Shown here piece by piece: positions 39,020 through 47,596 of a stretch of 64,000 nt of DNA. Position 1 is the first letter of the stretch, and each line of letters begins with the position of its first letter. The position numbers and the translations under genes are program-made. Under the pieces are notes generated by a model. The model was not told the origin of the DNA. It searched no databases and was given only the letters and a program-made list of their open reading frames with translations. Origin of the DNA: Mycobacterium sp. ITM-2016-00318 (lineage in GTDB: Bacteria; Actinomycetota; Actinomycetes; Mycobacteriales; Mycobacteriaceae); assembly GCF_002968285.2 (NCBI RefSeq), contig NZ_CP134400.1:2046001-2110000 (forward strand), given 5' to 3'.

Positions 39020-40590
39020 AGCGCGGCCACCTTCGTCGACTGCCGGAACAGGATCAATGTCACTGGAATGGCGAGCACCACGAGCGCGAGTGCATACGGT
39101 GCCGCCGACGCGTAGTCCAGCTCGCTGCTGAAGGACCAGAACAGCATCGACAGCGTGCGGGTGCCGGTCGGGGCCAGCAGCAGTGTGGCCGTCAATTCGG
39201 TTGCCACCGCCACGAATACCAGGGATGCGGCCGCGGCCGCGGCGGGTGCCGTGAGCCGAAGGGTGACCCGAAGGAAGGTGGCGCCCGGCGAACGCCCCAG
39301 CGACCGCGACGCCTCCTCGAGGCCCGGCGGCACCTGCGCCAGACCTGCGCGCACATTGACCAGGGCACGCGGCATGAACAACAGAACGTACGCGAAGACG
39401 ATCAGCGGAACGGTTTGATACAGGGGCCGGACGAAGTGGATCGCGACGGTCACCAAGGCGAGCGCGGTGACGATACCGGGCAGGGAGCTGGTGACGTAGT
39501 TGGCGCCCTCCACCGCGCGCGCCAGCACCCCGTTCGACCGGACCGCCACCCATGCGACGGGAAACGCCAGCACCGTCGTCAGCGCCGCCGCGACGCCCGC
39601 CAGCGCGACCGTCTGACCGAGCGCGTTGGCGATCTCGCCGATATCCCACACTCGTGCGCCGCCGATCCACAACCAGCGCATGATGGTCCACACCGGAACG
39701 CCGATCGCCAGCACGGCAAGCATCAACAGGCCTACTGTCGCCGGGATCGTGTTGCGGCCAAGGGCAACCGGCACGGCGGCACGGGGTACGCCCGCGCCGA
39801 TCCTTGCGTACCTTGCCCGACCGCGCGCGGCGGCTTCGGCGATCAGCAGCACCAGGCACAGCAGCACGAGCACGCCCGCCAGCATGCTGCCCGCGGCTCC
39901 GTCGAAGGTGACCTGGAACTGTTGGAAGATGGCGACGGTGAAGGTGTCGAACCGGACCATGGCGAACGCGCCGTACTCGGCGAGCAGATGGACGCCGATC
40001 AGCAGCGCGCCGCCGAGGATCGCCAACCGCAACTGCGGCAGCACCACCCGGAAGAACACACCGGCGGTATCTGATCCGAGCGTGCGCGCTGATTCTTCGA
40101 CGGCCGGGTCGAGCCTGCGCAGCGTCGCGGCGACGGGCAGATACATGAACGGGAAATACGACAGCGTCGTGATCAACACACCCGCCCACAAACCGTTCAT
40201 CGACGGGATCGCGGCCACCCACGCATAGCTGTTGACGAAGGCCGGAACCGCTAGCGGCGCAACGAACAACGGGCGCCAGAACGCCCGGCCCGGCAGGTCG
40301 CTGCGCTCAACGAGCCACGCCACCCCGACGCCGATCACCACACACAGCGGCACGGTCACCACCACAAGGGCGACGGTGTTGACGAGCAGCTCGGCGACAC
40401 GAGGGCGGACAACCAGTTCGTAGGCGCGGGTCCAGCCGACGTCGATCGCGCCCCAGACCACGTAACCCAGCGGGATCGCCGTGGTGGCGACCAGGAGCGC
40501 GACCGTGGCCGACACCAGCGGACCGGGACGGGCGCCCGGATCCGACCGCGGAGCCGGTGCCGCGGGGCGCGAGACTGGGGGAGCGACCAC
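39016..40590 (-). CDS. fbpB: Ferric iron ABC transporter permease (FbpB-like)
   Basis: A 524-residue permease made of two fused halves with about 12 membrane helices. Each half carries an EAA coupling loop: EESARTLGSDTAGVFFRVVLP (about 165-185) and EEASRSLGRSPGATFLRVTL (about 435-455). This duplicated layout is characteristic of FbpB/SfuB/ThiP permeases. A Pro-rich cytosolic N-terminus precedes the first helix. The GTG start at 40590 abuts the stop of the binding-protein gene. Works with the FbpC ATPase and the lipoprotein encoded on either side. Confidence 0.9.
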   Translation of the reverse strand: MVAPPVSRPAAPAPRSDPGARPGPLVSATVALLVATTAIPLGYVVWGAIDVGWTRAYELVVRPRVAELLVNTVALVVVTVPLCVVIGVGVAWLVERSDLPGRAFWRPLFVAPLAVPAFVNSYAWVAAIPSMNGLWAGVLITTLSYFPFMYLPVAATLRRLDPAVEESARTLGSDTAGVFFRVVLPQLRLAILGGALLIGVHLLAEYGAFAMVRFDTFTVAIFQQFQVTFDGAAGSMLAGVLVLLCLVLLIAEAAARGRARYARIGAGVPRAAVPVALGRNTIPATVGLLMLAVLAIGVPVWTIMRWLWIGGARVWDIGEIANALGQTVALAGVAAALTTVLAFPVAWVAVRSNGVLARAVEGANYVTSSLPGIVTALALVTVAIHFVRPLYQTVPLIVFAYVLLFMPRALVNVRAGLAQVPPGLEEASRSLGRSPGATFLRVTLRLTAPAAAAAASLVFVAVATELTATLLLAPTGTRTLSMLFWSFSSELDYASAAPYALALVVLAIPVTLILFRQSTKVAAL

Positions 40591-41604
40591 CTACAGCAGG
40601 CCCGCCTTCGTCATCAGATCGTTCACCTTCTGCGCATCCAGTGTCGACGGGTCGACCTTCGGCGCCTGCAACGAATCAAGGGGCGGCAGAGCGGAGTTCG
40701 CAGGCACGCCGCTGGCCACCGGATACTCGAACGAGGTGCCCTTCTCCAGGACTTCCTGGCCGGCCTTGCCCGTGACGAACTTGACGAACTGCTGTGCCTG
40801 CTCGGCCTTCTCGCTCGACTTCAGCACACCGCCGCCGGACAGGCTGACGAACGCGCCCGGGTCCTCGTTCTTGAAGTAGTGCAACGCCGTATTGCCGCTG
40901 CCCTCTTTGGTATTGGCCTGATCGCGGAACCAGTAGTAGTGGTAGATGATGCCGCCGTCGACTTCACCCGCATTGACGGCCTTCATCGTCGCGATGTTGT
41001 CGTTGTAGATCGTGGCGTTGGCCTTCATGCCCGCCAGCCATTGCGCGGTCCCGGCTTCGCCCTTCAGCTGCAGGTACGCCGCGACGATGGCCTGGAAATC
41101 CGCCTTGGCCGGCGCGCCGCCCCAGCGCCCCTTCCAGGCGGGCTGCTGCAGGTCTGCCATCGACTTCGGCAACTGATCGGGCGTCAGCCTGGTCTTGTTG
41201 TAGACGAACACGGTGCTGCGCGCGGCCACCCCGGTCCATTTGCCGGTGGCGGGCCGGTAGGAGCCCGGAACCTGATCGAGGGTGTCGCGGTTGACGTCGG
41301 CGAACAGGCCCGCCTTCTCAACGGCCGCCATGGCGGGGGAGTTCTCGGTCAAGAAGACGTCGGCGGGTGAGGCATCACCCTCGGCGACCAGTTGATTACC
41401 CAGCTCGGTGTCGCCGCCCTGCCGGTAAGTGACCTTGATGCCGGTCTCCTTGGTGAAGGCGTCGATCCATTCCTTGGTCAGGGATTCGTGCTGAGCGTTG
41501 TAAATGAGCAGATCGTCGCCCTCACCCGAGCTCGAACAAGCGGTCATTGCGAGCACGACGGCGAGCGTCGTCACGAGTGCGGCGAGCCGGCTCTGGGGTC
41601 GCAT
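40591..41604 (-). CDS. fbpA: Ferric iron-binding lipoprotein (FbpA-like)
   Basis: A 337-residue class II periplasmic-binding-type protein anchored by a lipobox (AMTAC, Cys23). The mature part starts DDLLIYNAQHESLTKEW, as in ferric-binding proteins, and has the tandem tyrosines typical of iron coordination in IIYHYYWF near residue 224. The VFVYNKTRL and PAWKGRWGG segments are also family-typical. I choose the ATG at 41604 over 41622 for signal-peptide quality. An IdeR-like box lies 30 bases upstream. Other ABC substrates (thiamine, phosphonate) are less likely given the YY motif and iron box. First gene of the operon. Confidence 0.9.
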   Translation of the reverse strand: MRPQSRLAALVTTLAVVLAMTACSSSGEGDDLLIYNAQHESLTKEWIDAFTKETGIKVTYRQGGDTELGNQLVAEGDASPADVFLTENSPAMAAVEKAGLFADVNRDTLDQVPGSYRPATGKWTGVAARSTVFVYNKTRLTPDQLPKSMADLQQPAWKGRWGGAPAKADFQAIVAAYLQLKGEAGTAQWLAGMKANATIYNDNIATMKAVNAGEVDGGIIYHYYWFRDQANTKEGSGNTALHYFKNEDPGAFVSLSGGGVLKSSEKAEQAQQFVKFVTGKAGQEVLEKGTSFEYPVASGVPANSALPPLDSLQAPKVDPSTLDAQKVNDLMTKAGLL

Positions 41605-41633
41605 CCAGCGTCCCTTCCGCACCTGACGGCGCT

Positions 41634-41652
41634 TTAGCTGAGGTTTACCTAA
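41634..41652. promoter_or_regulatory. IdeR/DtxR-type iron box
   Basis: TTAGCTGAGGTTTACCTAA matches the 19-bp mycobacterial iron box (TTAGGTTAGGCTAACCTAA) at 15 of 19 positions, including the terminal half-sites TTAG and ACCTAA. It is 30 bp upstream of the iron-binding lipoprotein start and overlaps the expected promoter, so iron-loaded IdeR should repress the operon. Confidence 0.75.
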
Positions 41653-41817
41653 ATGAAGATACCCTTTGCCGCCCGCCCGAACTGCCGCCCCGTCGGAAAC
41701 CGAAACCTATGAAACTGTTGGCACGTCGTGGCTTGCCACGTGGAAGACTTTCAGCACTGCTGGCCTGCAACGAACCGAGCGGTGTCAAGGCAATGAAGCG
41801 GTCTGCAACTGTGCAAA

Positions 41818-41840
41818 GGCCCGCGTGTATTTGGCGGGCC
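41818..41840 (-). terminator. Hairpin after the DUF1206 gene
   Basis: On the minus strand GGCCCGC, a 9-base loop and GCGGGCC form a perfect 7-bp stem followed by TTT. It begins six bases past the DUF1206 stop, where a transcript end is expected, and insulates the iron operon promoter region. The T-run is short. Confidence 0.5.
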
Positions 41841-41845
41841 GGTCG

Positions 41846-42667
41846 CTACATCCGGCCGTGCTTGCTCCGGACGAAGCTGTATGCGCCGAAGGCGGCGATG
41901 CCGAGCGCGGCGACGATCAGAAGAATCTTGCCGAACGGCGCCTGACCGAGCGTCTTGACGGCGGAATCCAATCCGGACGCCTTCGCGGGGTCGGCCTGCA
42001 GTGTCGCGAGGATGACCAGCAGTCCCGCACCGGCGAGGACGACACCCTTGGCGACATAGCCGGCGACGCCCACAGCGGTTATCGCGGTACCGCCGGAAAC
42101 CTGAAGGTCCTTGAGGAACTTCTTCGACGCGCCCTTGTAGACGTGATAGCCGCCGACAGCGGCCACGCCGAGCCCAACAGCGATCAGAAGCGCTTTACCC
42201 CATCCCGATTGCATGAGCTGGGCCGAAAGCCCGCTGTTCTGCTGGCCGCTCGCCTGTCCGCTGCCCATCGCGAACTTGAGCGCCGAGAAGGCGATCGCGA
42301 AGTTCACAACGGCCAGTGCCAACGCTTTAACGCGTTTCCACGCCGGCGAGTGGTCCTGCTGCTGTCCGCCATAACTCTCACCGGGTTTGGTGCCGATGAC
42401 GGCTTCGCCGACGCGCCAGAGGCCGAGCGCGAACAGGCCGATCGCGGCGATCCATAGCATCACCGAGCCGCCGGGTTGCTTGGCGAGTGTGCTGAGTGCG
42501 CCGGACTGGTCGGCGTCGCCGCCGGACCCGAACGCCAGCCGAAGGATGATGAAGGCGACGAGCAAATGAAGCACACCACTGGCCGCGAAGCCGGCTCGGG
42601 CGGTGTATTCGAATGCCTTGCTGTCGGCCGCGCGGTTGACGGCTCCATGGACTGAAGTGTTGGTCAT
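41846..42667 (-). CDS. DUF1206 membrane protein
   Basis: A 273-residue membrane protein with three internal repeats of two helices each (starting near ARAGFAASGVLHLLVAF, RVKALALAVVNFAIAF and AVGVAGYVAKGVVLAGAG), the DUF1206 pattern. The linkers are Gly/Gln/Ser-rich. Function is unknown. A strong GGAGG lies just upstream of the ATG. A SigF-type promoter at 42689-42715 suggests expression in stationary phase or under envelope/oxidative stress. It ends in a lysine/arginine cytosolic tail. Confidence 0.88.
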   Translation of the reverse strand: MTNTSVHGAVNRAADSKAFEYTARAGFAASGVLHLLVAFIILRLAFGSGGDADQSGALSTLAKQPGGSVMLWIAAIGLFALGLWRVGEAVIGTKPGESYGGQQQDHSPAWKRVKALALAVVNFAIAFSALKFAMGSGQASGQQNSGLSAQLMQSGWGKALLIAVGLGVAAVGGYHVYKGASKKFLKDLQVSGGTAITAVGVAGYVAKGVVLAGAGLLVILATLQADPAKASGLDSAVKTLGQAPFGKILLIVAALGIAAFGAYSFVRSKHGRM

Positions 42668-42688
42668 TCGACCTCCTCGCCGACGCTT

Positions 42689-42715
42689 GTACCCCTTTGT
42701 TGACGTGGGCGAAAC
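42689..42715 (-). promoter_or_regulatory. SigF-type promoter for the DUF1206 gene
   Basis: Minus strand: GTTT (42715-42712), 17 bases, GGGTAC (42694-42689). This fits the mycobacterial SigF consensus GTTT-n15-17-GGGTAT with one change in the last base. The predicted transcript start is about 15 bases before the ATG, leaving room for the GGAGG site. Confidence 0.6.
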
Positions 42716-42818
42716 CCCGGGGTCACTCGGTCATGCCGAGATCCTTCCTGGGGGTCGATTAAACACCTGCGACGAATGAATGTGCTGCGCGTAGGGTTCT
42801 GGCCGAGGAGCCTACTGC

Positions 42819-43299
42819 GTGACCTTGTCAATCGTGTTAGCCGTGCTCTTCTCGGCGTTGTTGCACGCGACATGGAATTCGTTGGCGCACGCCGTTTCTG
42901 ATCGGCTGGTGGGCTTCGCGCTGATCGGGGTGGCAGACGGGCTGGGCGGCGGCTTGATGGTGGCCTTCGCAGGGCTGCCGCCCTCGAGCGCATGGCCGTT
43001 CATCATCGCGTCCGCGGTGCTGCATGTCGTGTACAACCTGCTCCTGCTCGCCAGCTACCCACCAATTGCGGTGCTCGCGGTGATCCGGCGCGGCCGCGGG
43101 CTGCCCGCCGCTGTCCGGGCCTCGGCGGGTCCCGGCCTCGTTGGCGGCGCCATCTCGATCGTCGCCTACACGATCGTGCTGTGGGCGCATCTTCGGCGCG
43201 TTGATCGGCGCGGTGTTTCTGGGGGAGCGGCTCGGCGCGAAGCGTGCGATGGCCGCAGCGGTGGTGTTGGCCGGGGTGGTCTTGATCAGCCTGCCGTGA
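42819..43299 (+). pseudogene. EamA/DMT transporter remnant
   Basis: The first 77 codons read as an EamA-family permease (SIVLAVLFSALLHATWNSLAHA, VVYNLLLLASY). After LLLLASY the usual second and third helices are missing and the frame resumes at PPIAVLAVIRRG and SIVAYTIVLWA. From 43189 the closing helix is one frame off: GALIGAVFLGERLG through AGVVLISLP with a TGA at 43297. Two internal deletions, the second shifting frame, have removed about half of the ~290-residue protein. The open frame otherwise runs on meaninglessly into the convergent hydrolase. Confidence 0.8.
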
Positions 43300-44011
43300 G
43301 GGCGGCGACGCGGCCGAGCAGTTCGGCCACCTTTGCCGACTCGGTGATCATCAGGTCGTGGCCGGTGTCGACATCCCACACGCGGCCGTCCGACTGCTCG
43401 AGCAGGAGGTCGACGTTGCGCAGGGACATGAACGCGGTCGTGCTGATATGCGACTGCGGAATCGATTGTAGCGCAGTCTCGTTGGTGAACTTCACAGGTT
43501 GTTCGAAACATCTCCAGGGATGGGGCGTCAACCGTTCACGCATCCATTCGAGGGTGCCAGGATCCGTCACGCCGTAGAACGGCAGGGTGTCGTCCCCCGG
43601 GAAGAGACACATCTCCACACCGTCGATGACTCGGCTGTCCGCTCTGGCCGCAGTCATGAACGGGCCCGAGACGTCGACCAGCGACTGGCCGTCGCGTGGA
43701 GGCTTCGCATCGAGGTAAACCCGGTGGCCGACCCGATCGGGGGCACGGTCGGCCGCACCCGTGATGACCATGCCGCCATAGCTGTGACCGACCAGGATGG
43801 CGTCGCGCAGATCCGCGTAGTGCAGGACGGCCACGATGTCGGTGATGTGGCAGTCGAGGTCGACGTCGGCCCGGAACAGGTGGGCCCGCTCACCGAGCCC
43901 TGTCAGCGTCGGGGTGTAGACGTCGTGGCCGTTTTCCCGAAGGACGCTTGCCAGCGGCTGAAAGCACCAGCCGCCGTGAGCGCCGCCGTGCACCAGAACG
44001 AAGGTCGCCAT
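43286..44011 (-). CDS. Alpha/beta hydrolase, esterase/hydroxynitrile lyase-like
   Basis: A 241-residue alpha/beta hydrolase. It starts MATFVLVHGGAHGGWCF (oxyanion loop HGG), has the nucleophile elbow GHSYGG with Ser near residue 78, the TPTLTGLGERAHL segment, and the terminal His in DTGHDLMI. This pattern matches the EstC/salicylate esterase-like group. The ATG at 44011 is chosen over the longer frame from 44059. Substrate unknown. Its 3' end overlaps the decayed transporter by 14 bp. Confidence 0.86.
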   Translation of the reverse strand: MATFVLVHGGAHGGWCFQPLASVLRENGHDVYTPTLTGLGERAHLFRADVDLDCHITDIVAVLHYADLRDAILVGHSYGGMVITGAADRAPDRVGHRVYLDAKPPRDGQSLVDVSGPFMTAARADSRVIDGVEMCLFPGDDTLPFYGVTDPGTLEWMRERLTPHPWRCFEQPVKFTNETALQSIPQSHISTTAFMSLRNVDLLLEQSDGRVWDVDTGHDLMITESAKVAELLGRVAALTAG

Positions 44012-44042
44012 CAAGGCATGACGATATCGATTCCGCGCCGAG

Positions 44043-44456
44043 TCAGTCGCAGTTCGCACATGCTCCGGTGAGAGACAACTGCATGCCGCAGGGGCAGAAG
44101 GCGCCCTCTCGGCGCTTGTCGAGTGTGCGCGCCGACCCGGGACGGACCTTGGTTACCGGATGCTCGACCCACCACGTGCCCTTCCGGGTGCTGGCGCCGC
44201 GGGTAGCGCCGCCTGCGATGCGGATGAGCTCGTCTTCGGAGAATCCGTTCGTGTACCCGAAGTTGATATGCAGGTTCCGATGACCGTCACGCCGCACCGC
44301 TTTGATGTAGGTCTTGCTGGTGGTCACCACAGCGTGGAACTCGACGACGCCGACCGCGCTGGTGATTCTTCGGATGAACTCGTGGTTCTCCGATGGGATC
44401 TGAGCCTTCGCCAATGCCTCGGTCAGGGATTCAGAAATCTGATTTCCCGTGGTCAT
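44043..44456 (-). CDS. Unknown protein with C-terminal zinc-ribbon-like cysteines
   Basis: A 137-residue protein I do not recognise. The body is mixed alpha/beta (VVEFHAVVTTSKTYIKAVRRDGHRNLHINFGYTNG). The C-terminus ends FCPCGMQLSLTGACANCD, four cysteines arranged C-x-C and C-x2-C, like a small zinc ribbon. A basic patch (TRKGTWWVEHPVTKVRPGSARTLDKRR) precedes it, compatible with nucleic-acid binding. The ATG at 44456 (MTTGNQISESL) is preferred over the longer frame to 44681, which runs into yraN. It is divergent from yraN. Confidence 0.7.
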   Translation of the reverse strand: MTTGNQISESLTEALAKAQIPSENHEFIRRITSAVGVVEFHAVVTTSKTYIKAVRRDGHRNLHINFGYTNGFSEDELIRIAGGATRGASTRKGTWWVEHPVTKVRPGSARTLDKRREGAFCPCGMQLSLTGACANCD

Positions 44457-44586
44457 GGTGATGACAGGATATGCGTTTCCCGTGAGCAATAGGCAAGAAG
44501 CGCGCAAATTGTGAGCAATCGCGCAACTGTTGATAACTCGGCCTCGCTGTCGTCGCGGTGTCCGCTGCGGTCTGCAGAGTGTCGGC

Positions 44587-44955
44587 ATGACCACATGGAG
44601 CCGTGCCGAGATCGGCGCTTTGGGTGAACAACTGGCGGTCGAGCACCTGGTGGCGCTCGGGCTGGAGGTGCTCGACCGCAACTGGCGTTGTCGCTACGGT
44701 GAGCTGGACGTCATTGCCGCCCACAAGGCAACGCGCACAGCTGTTTTCGTCGAGGTGAAAACGCGTACCTCCGACCGGTTCGGGGGAGTGCAGGAGGCGG
44801 TCACGCTCGAAAAGGTCCGTCGGCTGCGCAGGCTCGCCGGGCTGTGGCTCGCCGGTCACGGCGGAAACTGGTCGGCGGTGCGGATTGATGTCGTCGGTGT
44901 GCGCATCGGCAGGCAGCGCACGCCCGAGATCACTCATCTGCAGGCGGTCGGCTGA
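44587..44955 (+). CDS. UPF0102 family protein YraN
   Basis: A 122-residue protein of the YraN family with a restriction-endonuclease-like fold. The nuclease-type core is visible: GELDVIA, then VFVEVKTR (D...E-x-K). The start GALGEQLAVEHLVALGLEVLDRNWRC is family-typical. Its job is not settled; it is found beside comM-like and dprA genes in many bacteria, as here (Rv2898c-Rv2896c). It shares one base with the next gene (TGATG). Confidence 0.92.
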   Translation: MTTWSRAEIGALGEQLAVEHLVALGLEVLDRNWRCRYGELDVIAAHKATRTAVFVEVKTRTSDRFGGVQEAVTLEKVRRLRRLAGLWLAGHGGNWSAVRIDVVGVRIGRQRTPEITHLQAVG

Positions 44956-46466
44956 TGGCGCTGGGAAGAGCGTTCTCGGTGGCGGTGCGCGCGCTTGAGG
45001 GCGAAATCGTCGAGATCGAGGCCGATATCAGCTCGGGGCTGCCGGGTGTCCATCTGGTCGGGCTGCCCGACACCGCCCTGCAGGAGTCGCGTGACCGTGT
45101 GCGCGCCGCGATCACCAACTGCGGCAACAACTGGCCGCAGTCCCGGCTGACGCTTGCGCTTTCCCCTGCGACTCTTCCGAAGATGGGCTCGGTCTACGAC
45201 CTCGCCCTGGCCTGCGCCGTGGTCTCAGCCGAGCTGAAAAAGGAGTGGCCACGGCTCGAGAAGGCGGTTCTGCTTGGCGAACTCGCGCTCGACGGCCGCG
45301 TGCGGCCCGTCAAGGGCGTCCTTCCTGCCGTGCTGACGGCCAAAGGCCATGGGTGGCCCACCGTGGTGGTTCCCGTCGACAACCTGAGTGAGGCCAGCCT
45401 GGTTGACGGGGTCGAGGTGCTCGGTGTCCGAACGCTGGGACAACTGCACTCCTGGCTCGCAGGCAAGGGCGAACTGGCCGGGCGGATCGAGACACAGCCG
45501 CTGCGGCCCGAGCAGCCGACCGATCTGGCCGACGTGGTGGGCCAGATCCACGCCAGGTATGCCATCGAGGTCGCGGCCGCAGGTGCGCATCACCTGACCT
45601 TGACGGGGCCTCCTGGGGTGGGGAAAACGATGCTGGCGCAGCGACTTCCCGGTCTGCTGCCGGAGTTGTCGGCATCCGAGTCCTTGGAAGTGACGGCCAT
45701 TCATTCGGTGGCGGGCCTGCTGGCGGGGGACACGCCGCTGATCACCCGGCCGCCGTTCGTGGCACCGCACCACACCTCGAGTGTCGCCGCGTTGGTCGGC
45801 GGCGGTACAGGCATGGCCCGGCCGGGCGCGGTCAGCAGGGCCCATCGCGGGGTGCTTTTTCTCGACGAGTACGCCGAGATCGGTAACAGTGCCTTGGAGG
45901 CACTGCGTACTCCGTTGGAAGACGGTGAGATTCGACTGGCGCGTCGTGACGGCGTAGCGACATATCCGGCGCGCTTCCAGTTGGTGCTCGCGGCGAACCC
46001 GTGCCCGTGCGCGGCAACCGACCCGAAGGAATGCCTCTGCACCTCGACCGCGAGACGACGGTATCTGACCAAGCTGTCAGGGCCGCTGCTGGACCGGGTC
46101 GACCTGCGCGTGGAGATGCACCGCGAGAAGGCGCAAGCCTTCGAGGTGGAGGCGGCGGAGTCGACAGCGAAAGTCAGGGATCGCGTGCACTCGGCTCGTG
46201 CGGCGGCCGTCGACCGATGGCGGCCATACGGCATCCGGACCAACGCCGAAGTCAGCGGTGTGTTGCTGCGCCGTCAGTTCCGGCTCGGCCGGGACGTGAT
46301 GGCCCCCTTGAGGACGGCCGTCGACCGCGGCGTGCTGAGCCTGCGGGGCTGCGATCGCACTGTGCGGGTCGCGTGGACACTTGCCGATCTGGGTGGACGT
46401 ACGACGCCGAGCAAAGAGGATGTCACAACGGCACTGAGCTTTCGCGCGGCCGGAGCAGTGCGGTGA
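44955..46466 (+). CDS. Mg-chelatase-like AAA+ ATPase (ComM/YifB family)
   Basis: A 503-residue protein: an N-terminal Lon-like domain (GLPGVHLVGLPDTALQESRDRVRAA) followed by an AAA+ module with Walker A GPPGVGKT near 218-225, Walker B GVLFLDEYAE, and four cysteines in NPCPCAATDPKECLC. ComM is a hexameric helicase promoting branch migration in natural transformation; the mycobacterial version (Rv2897c) sits beside dprA, suggesting a linked recombination role. The dprA start overlaps its stop (GTGA). Confidence 0.94.
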   Translation: MALGRAFSVAVRALEGEIVEIEADISSGLPGVHLVGLPDTALQESRDRVRAAITNCGNNWPQSRLTLALSPATLPKMGSVYDLALACAVVSAELKKEWPRLEKAVLLGELALDGRVRPVKGVLPAVLTAKGHGWPTVVVPVDNLSEASLVDGVEVLGVRTLGQLHSWLAGKGELAGRIETQPLRPEQPTDLADVVGQIHARYAIEVAAAGAHHLTLTGPPGVGKTMLAQRLPGLLPELSASESLEVTAIHSVAGLLAGDTPLITRPPFVAPHHTSSVAALVGGGTGMARPGAVSRAHRGVLFLDEYAEIGNSALEALRTPLEDGEIRLARRDGVATYPARFQLVLAANPCPCAATDPKECLCTSTARRRYLTKLSGPLLDRVDLRVEMHREKAQAFEVEAAESTAKVRDRVHSARAAAVDRWRPYGIRTNAEVSGVLLRRQFRLGRDVMAPLRTAVDRGVLSLRGCDRTVRVAWTLADLGGRTTPSKEDVTTALSFRAAGAVR

Positions 46467-47596
46467 GCGACGACGCGCGCCTGGCGTTGGCGTATCTGTC
46501 CCGGGTGGCTGAACCGCCGTGTCCCGGGCTGATCGAGCTCGTGCGCCGAGTCGGGCCTGTGCAGGCCGCCGCGCTCGTCAAGTCAGGCGATGTCGATGAT
46601 GACCTTGGCCGCCACACCATCGCCCGTCGCGAAATCGACAGCGCGGCAGAAGATCTCGAACTGCTCGATCGACGCGGCGGACGGTTGGTCGCTGCCGATG
46701 ACGACGAGTGGCCGTTACTGTCCTTTACCGGCTTCGCCCGTGTGGATCACCGCCAACGGCCACAGGCTCATCCGCCGCTGGCGTTGTGGATGGTCGGCAC
46801 CGCGCGGCTCGACGACGTGGTGCGGCGGGCCGTCGCAATCGTCGGAACAAGGGCCGCAACGGCGTACGGAGAGCACGTGGCCGCCGACCTCGCCGCGGGT
46901 CTCGTCGAACGCGATGTGACGGTGGTCTCGGGCGGCGCGTACGGCATCGACGGAGCCGCGCACCGCGCGACGCTGGGCACTGACGGGTGCACGGTCGCGG
47001 TGCTCGCGGGCGGTATCGATATTCCCTACCCGTCGGGGCACGCCGGCCTGCTGCACCGGATCGGACAGGACGGACTGGTGGTCAGCGAGTATCCGCCCGG
47101 CGTGCGTCCCGCCCGCCACCGATTCCTCACCCGTAACCGGCTGGTCGCGGCGCTGTCGGGGGCGACCGTTGTCGTCGAGGCCGGTGCCCGCAGCGGGGCG
47201 GCGAACACCGCGGCATGGGCGCGGGCGTTGGGGCGGCCGGTGTGCGCGGTGCCGGGACCGGTGACGTCGGCGGCGTCGATCGGTTGCCACGCGTTGTTGC
47301 GGGACGACGACACGACCCTCGTCACGCGTGCCGCCGACGTCGTCGAGCTCATCGGACACATCGGCGAACTCGCACCCGACGAGGAGCGGCCCGAAACGCT
47401 GCTCGACGGTCTCAGCGAGGCCGAACAGCGGGTCTATGAGGCACTGCCTGCCCGCGGGCGCCGCACCGCCGACCAGATCGCGGTGGCCTCGGGACTGCCG
47501 GCGACGCAGGTGCTGGGACCGCTGTCGATGCTGGAAGTGTGCGGTCTGGTCACCCGAGCCGACGGTTACTGGAAGCTGAGCAGGCCGAAGACGTAG
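46463..47596 (+). CDS. dprA: DNA processing protein DprA
   Basis: A 377-residue DNA-binding protein that loads RecA on single-stranded DNA during transformation. The Rossmann-like core has AIVGTRAATAYG, VVSGGAYGIDGAAHRA, AVLAGGIDIPYP and RFLTRNRLVAALSGATVVVEAG. A C-terminal winged helix follows (RTADQIAVASGLPATQVLGPLSMLEVCGLV). The GTG at 46463 is the right start; the longer open frame lies within the upstream gene. Mycobacteria are not classically competent, so a recombination role is possible. Confidence 0.95.
   Translation: MSDDARLALAYLSRVAEPPCPGLIELVRRVGPVQAAALVKSGDVDDDLGRHTIARREIDSAAEDLELLDRRGGRLVAADDDEWPLLSFTGFARVDHRQRPQAHPPLALWMVGTARLDDVVRRAVAIVGTRAATAYGEHVAADLAAGLVERDVTVVSGGAYGIDGAAHRATLGTDGCTVAVLAGGIDIPYPSGHAGLLHRIGQDGLVVSEYPPGVRPARHRFLTRNRLVAALSGATVVVEAGARSGAANTAAWARALGRPVCAVPGPVTSAASIGCHALLRDDDTTLVTRAADVVELIGHIGELAPDEERPETLLDGLSEAEQRVYEALPARGRRTADQIAVASGLPATQVLGPLSMLEVCGLVTRADGYWKLSRPKT

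Noticed and set aside
46001-46462. Longer DprA start inside the comM-like gene
   Set aside because: The added residues are the alternate frame of the ATPase gene; GTG 46463 gives the family N-terminus and a GTGA overlap.
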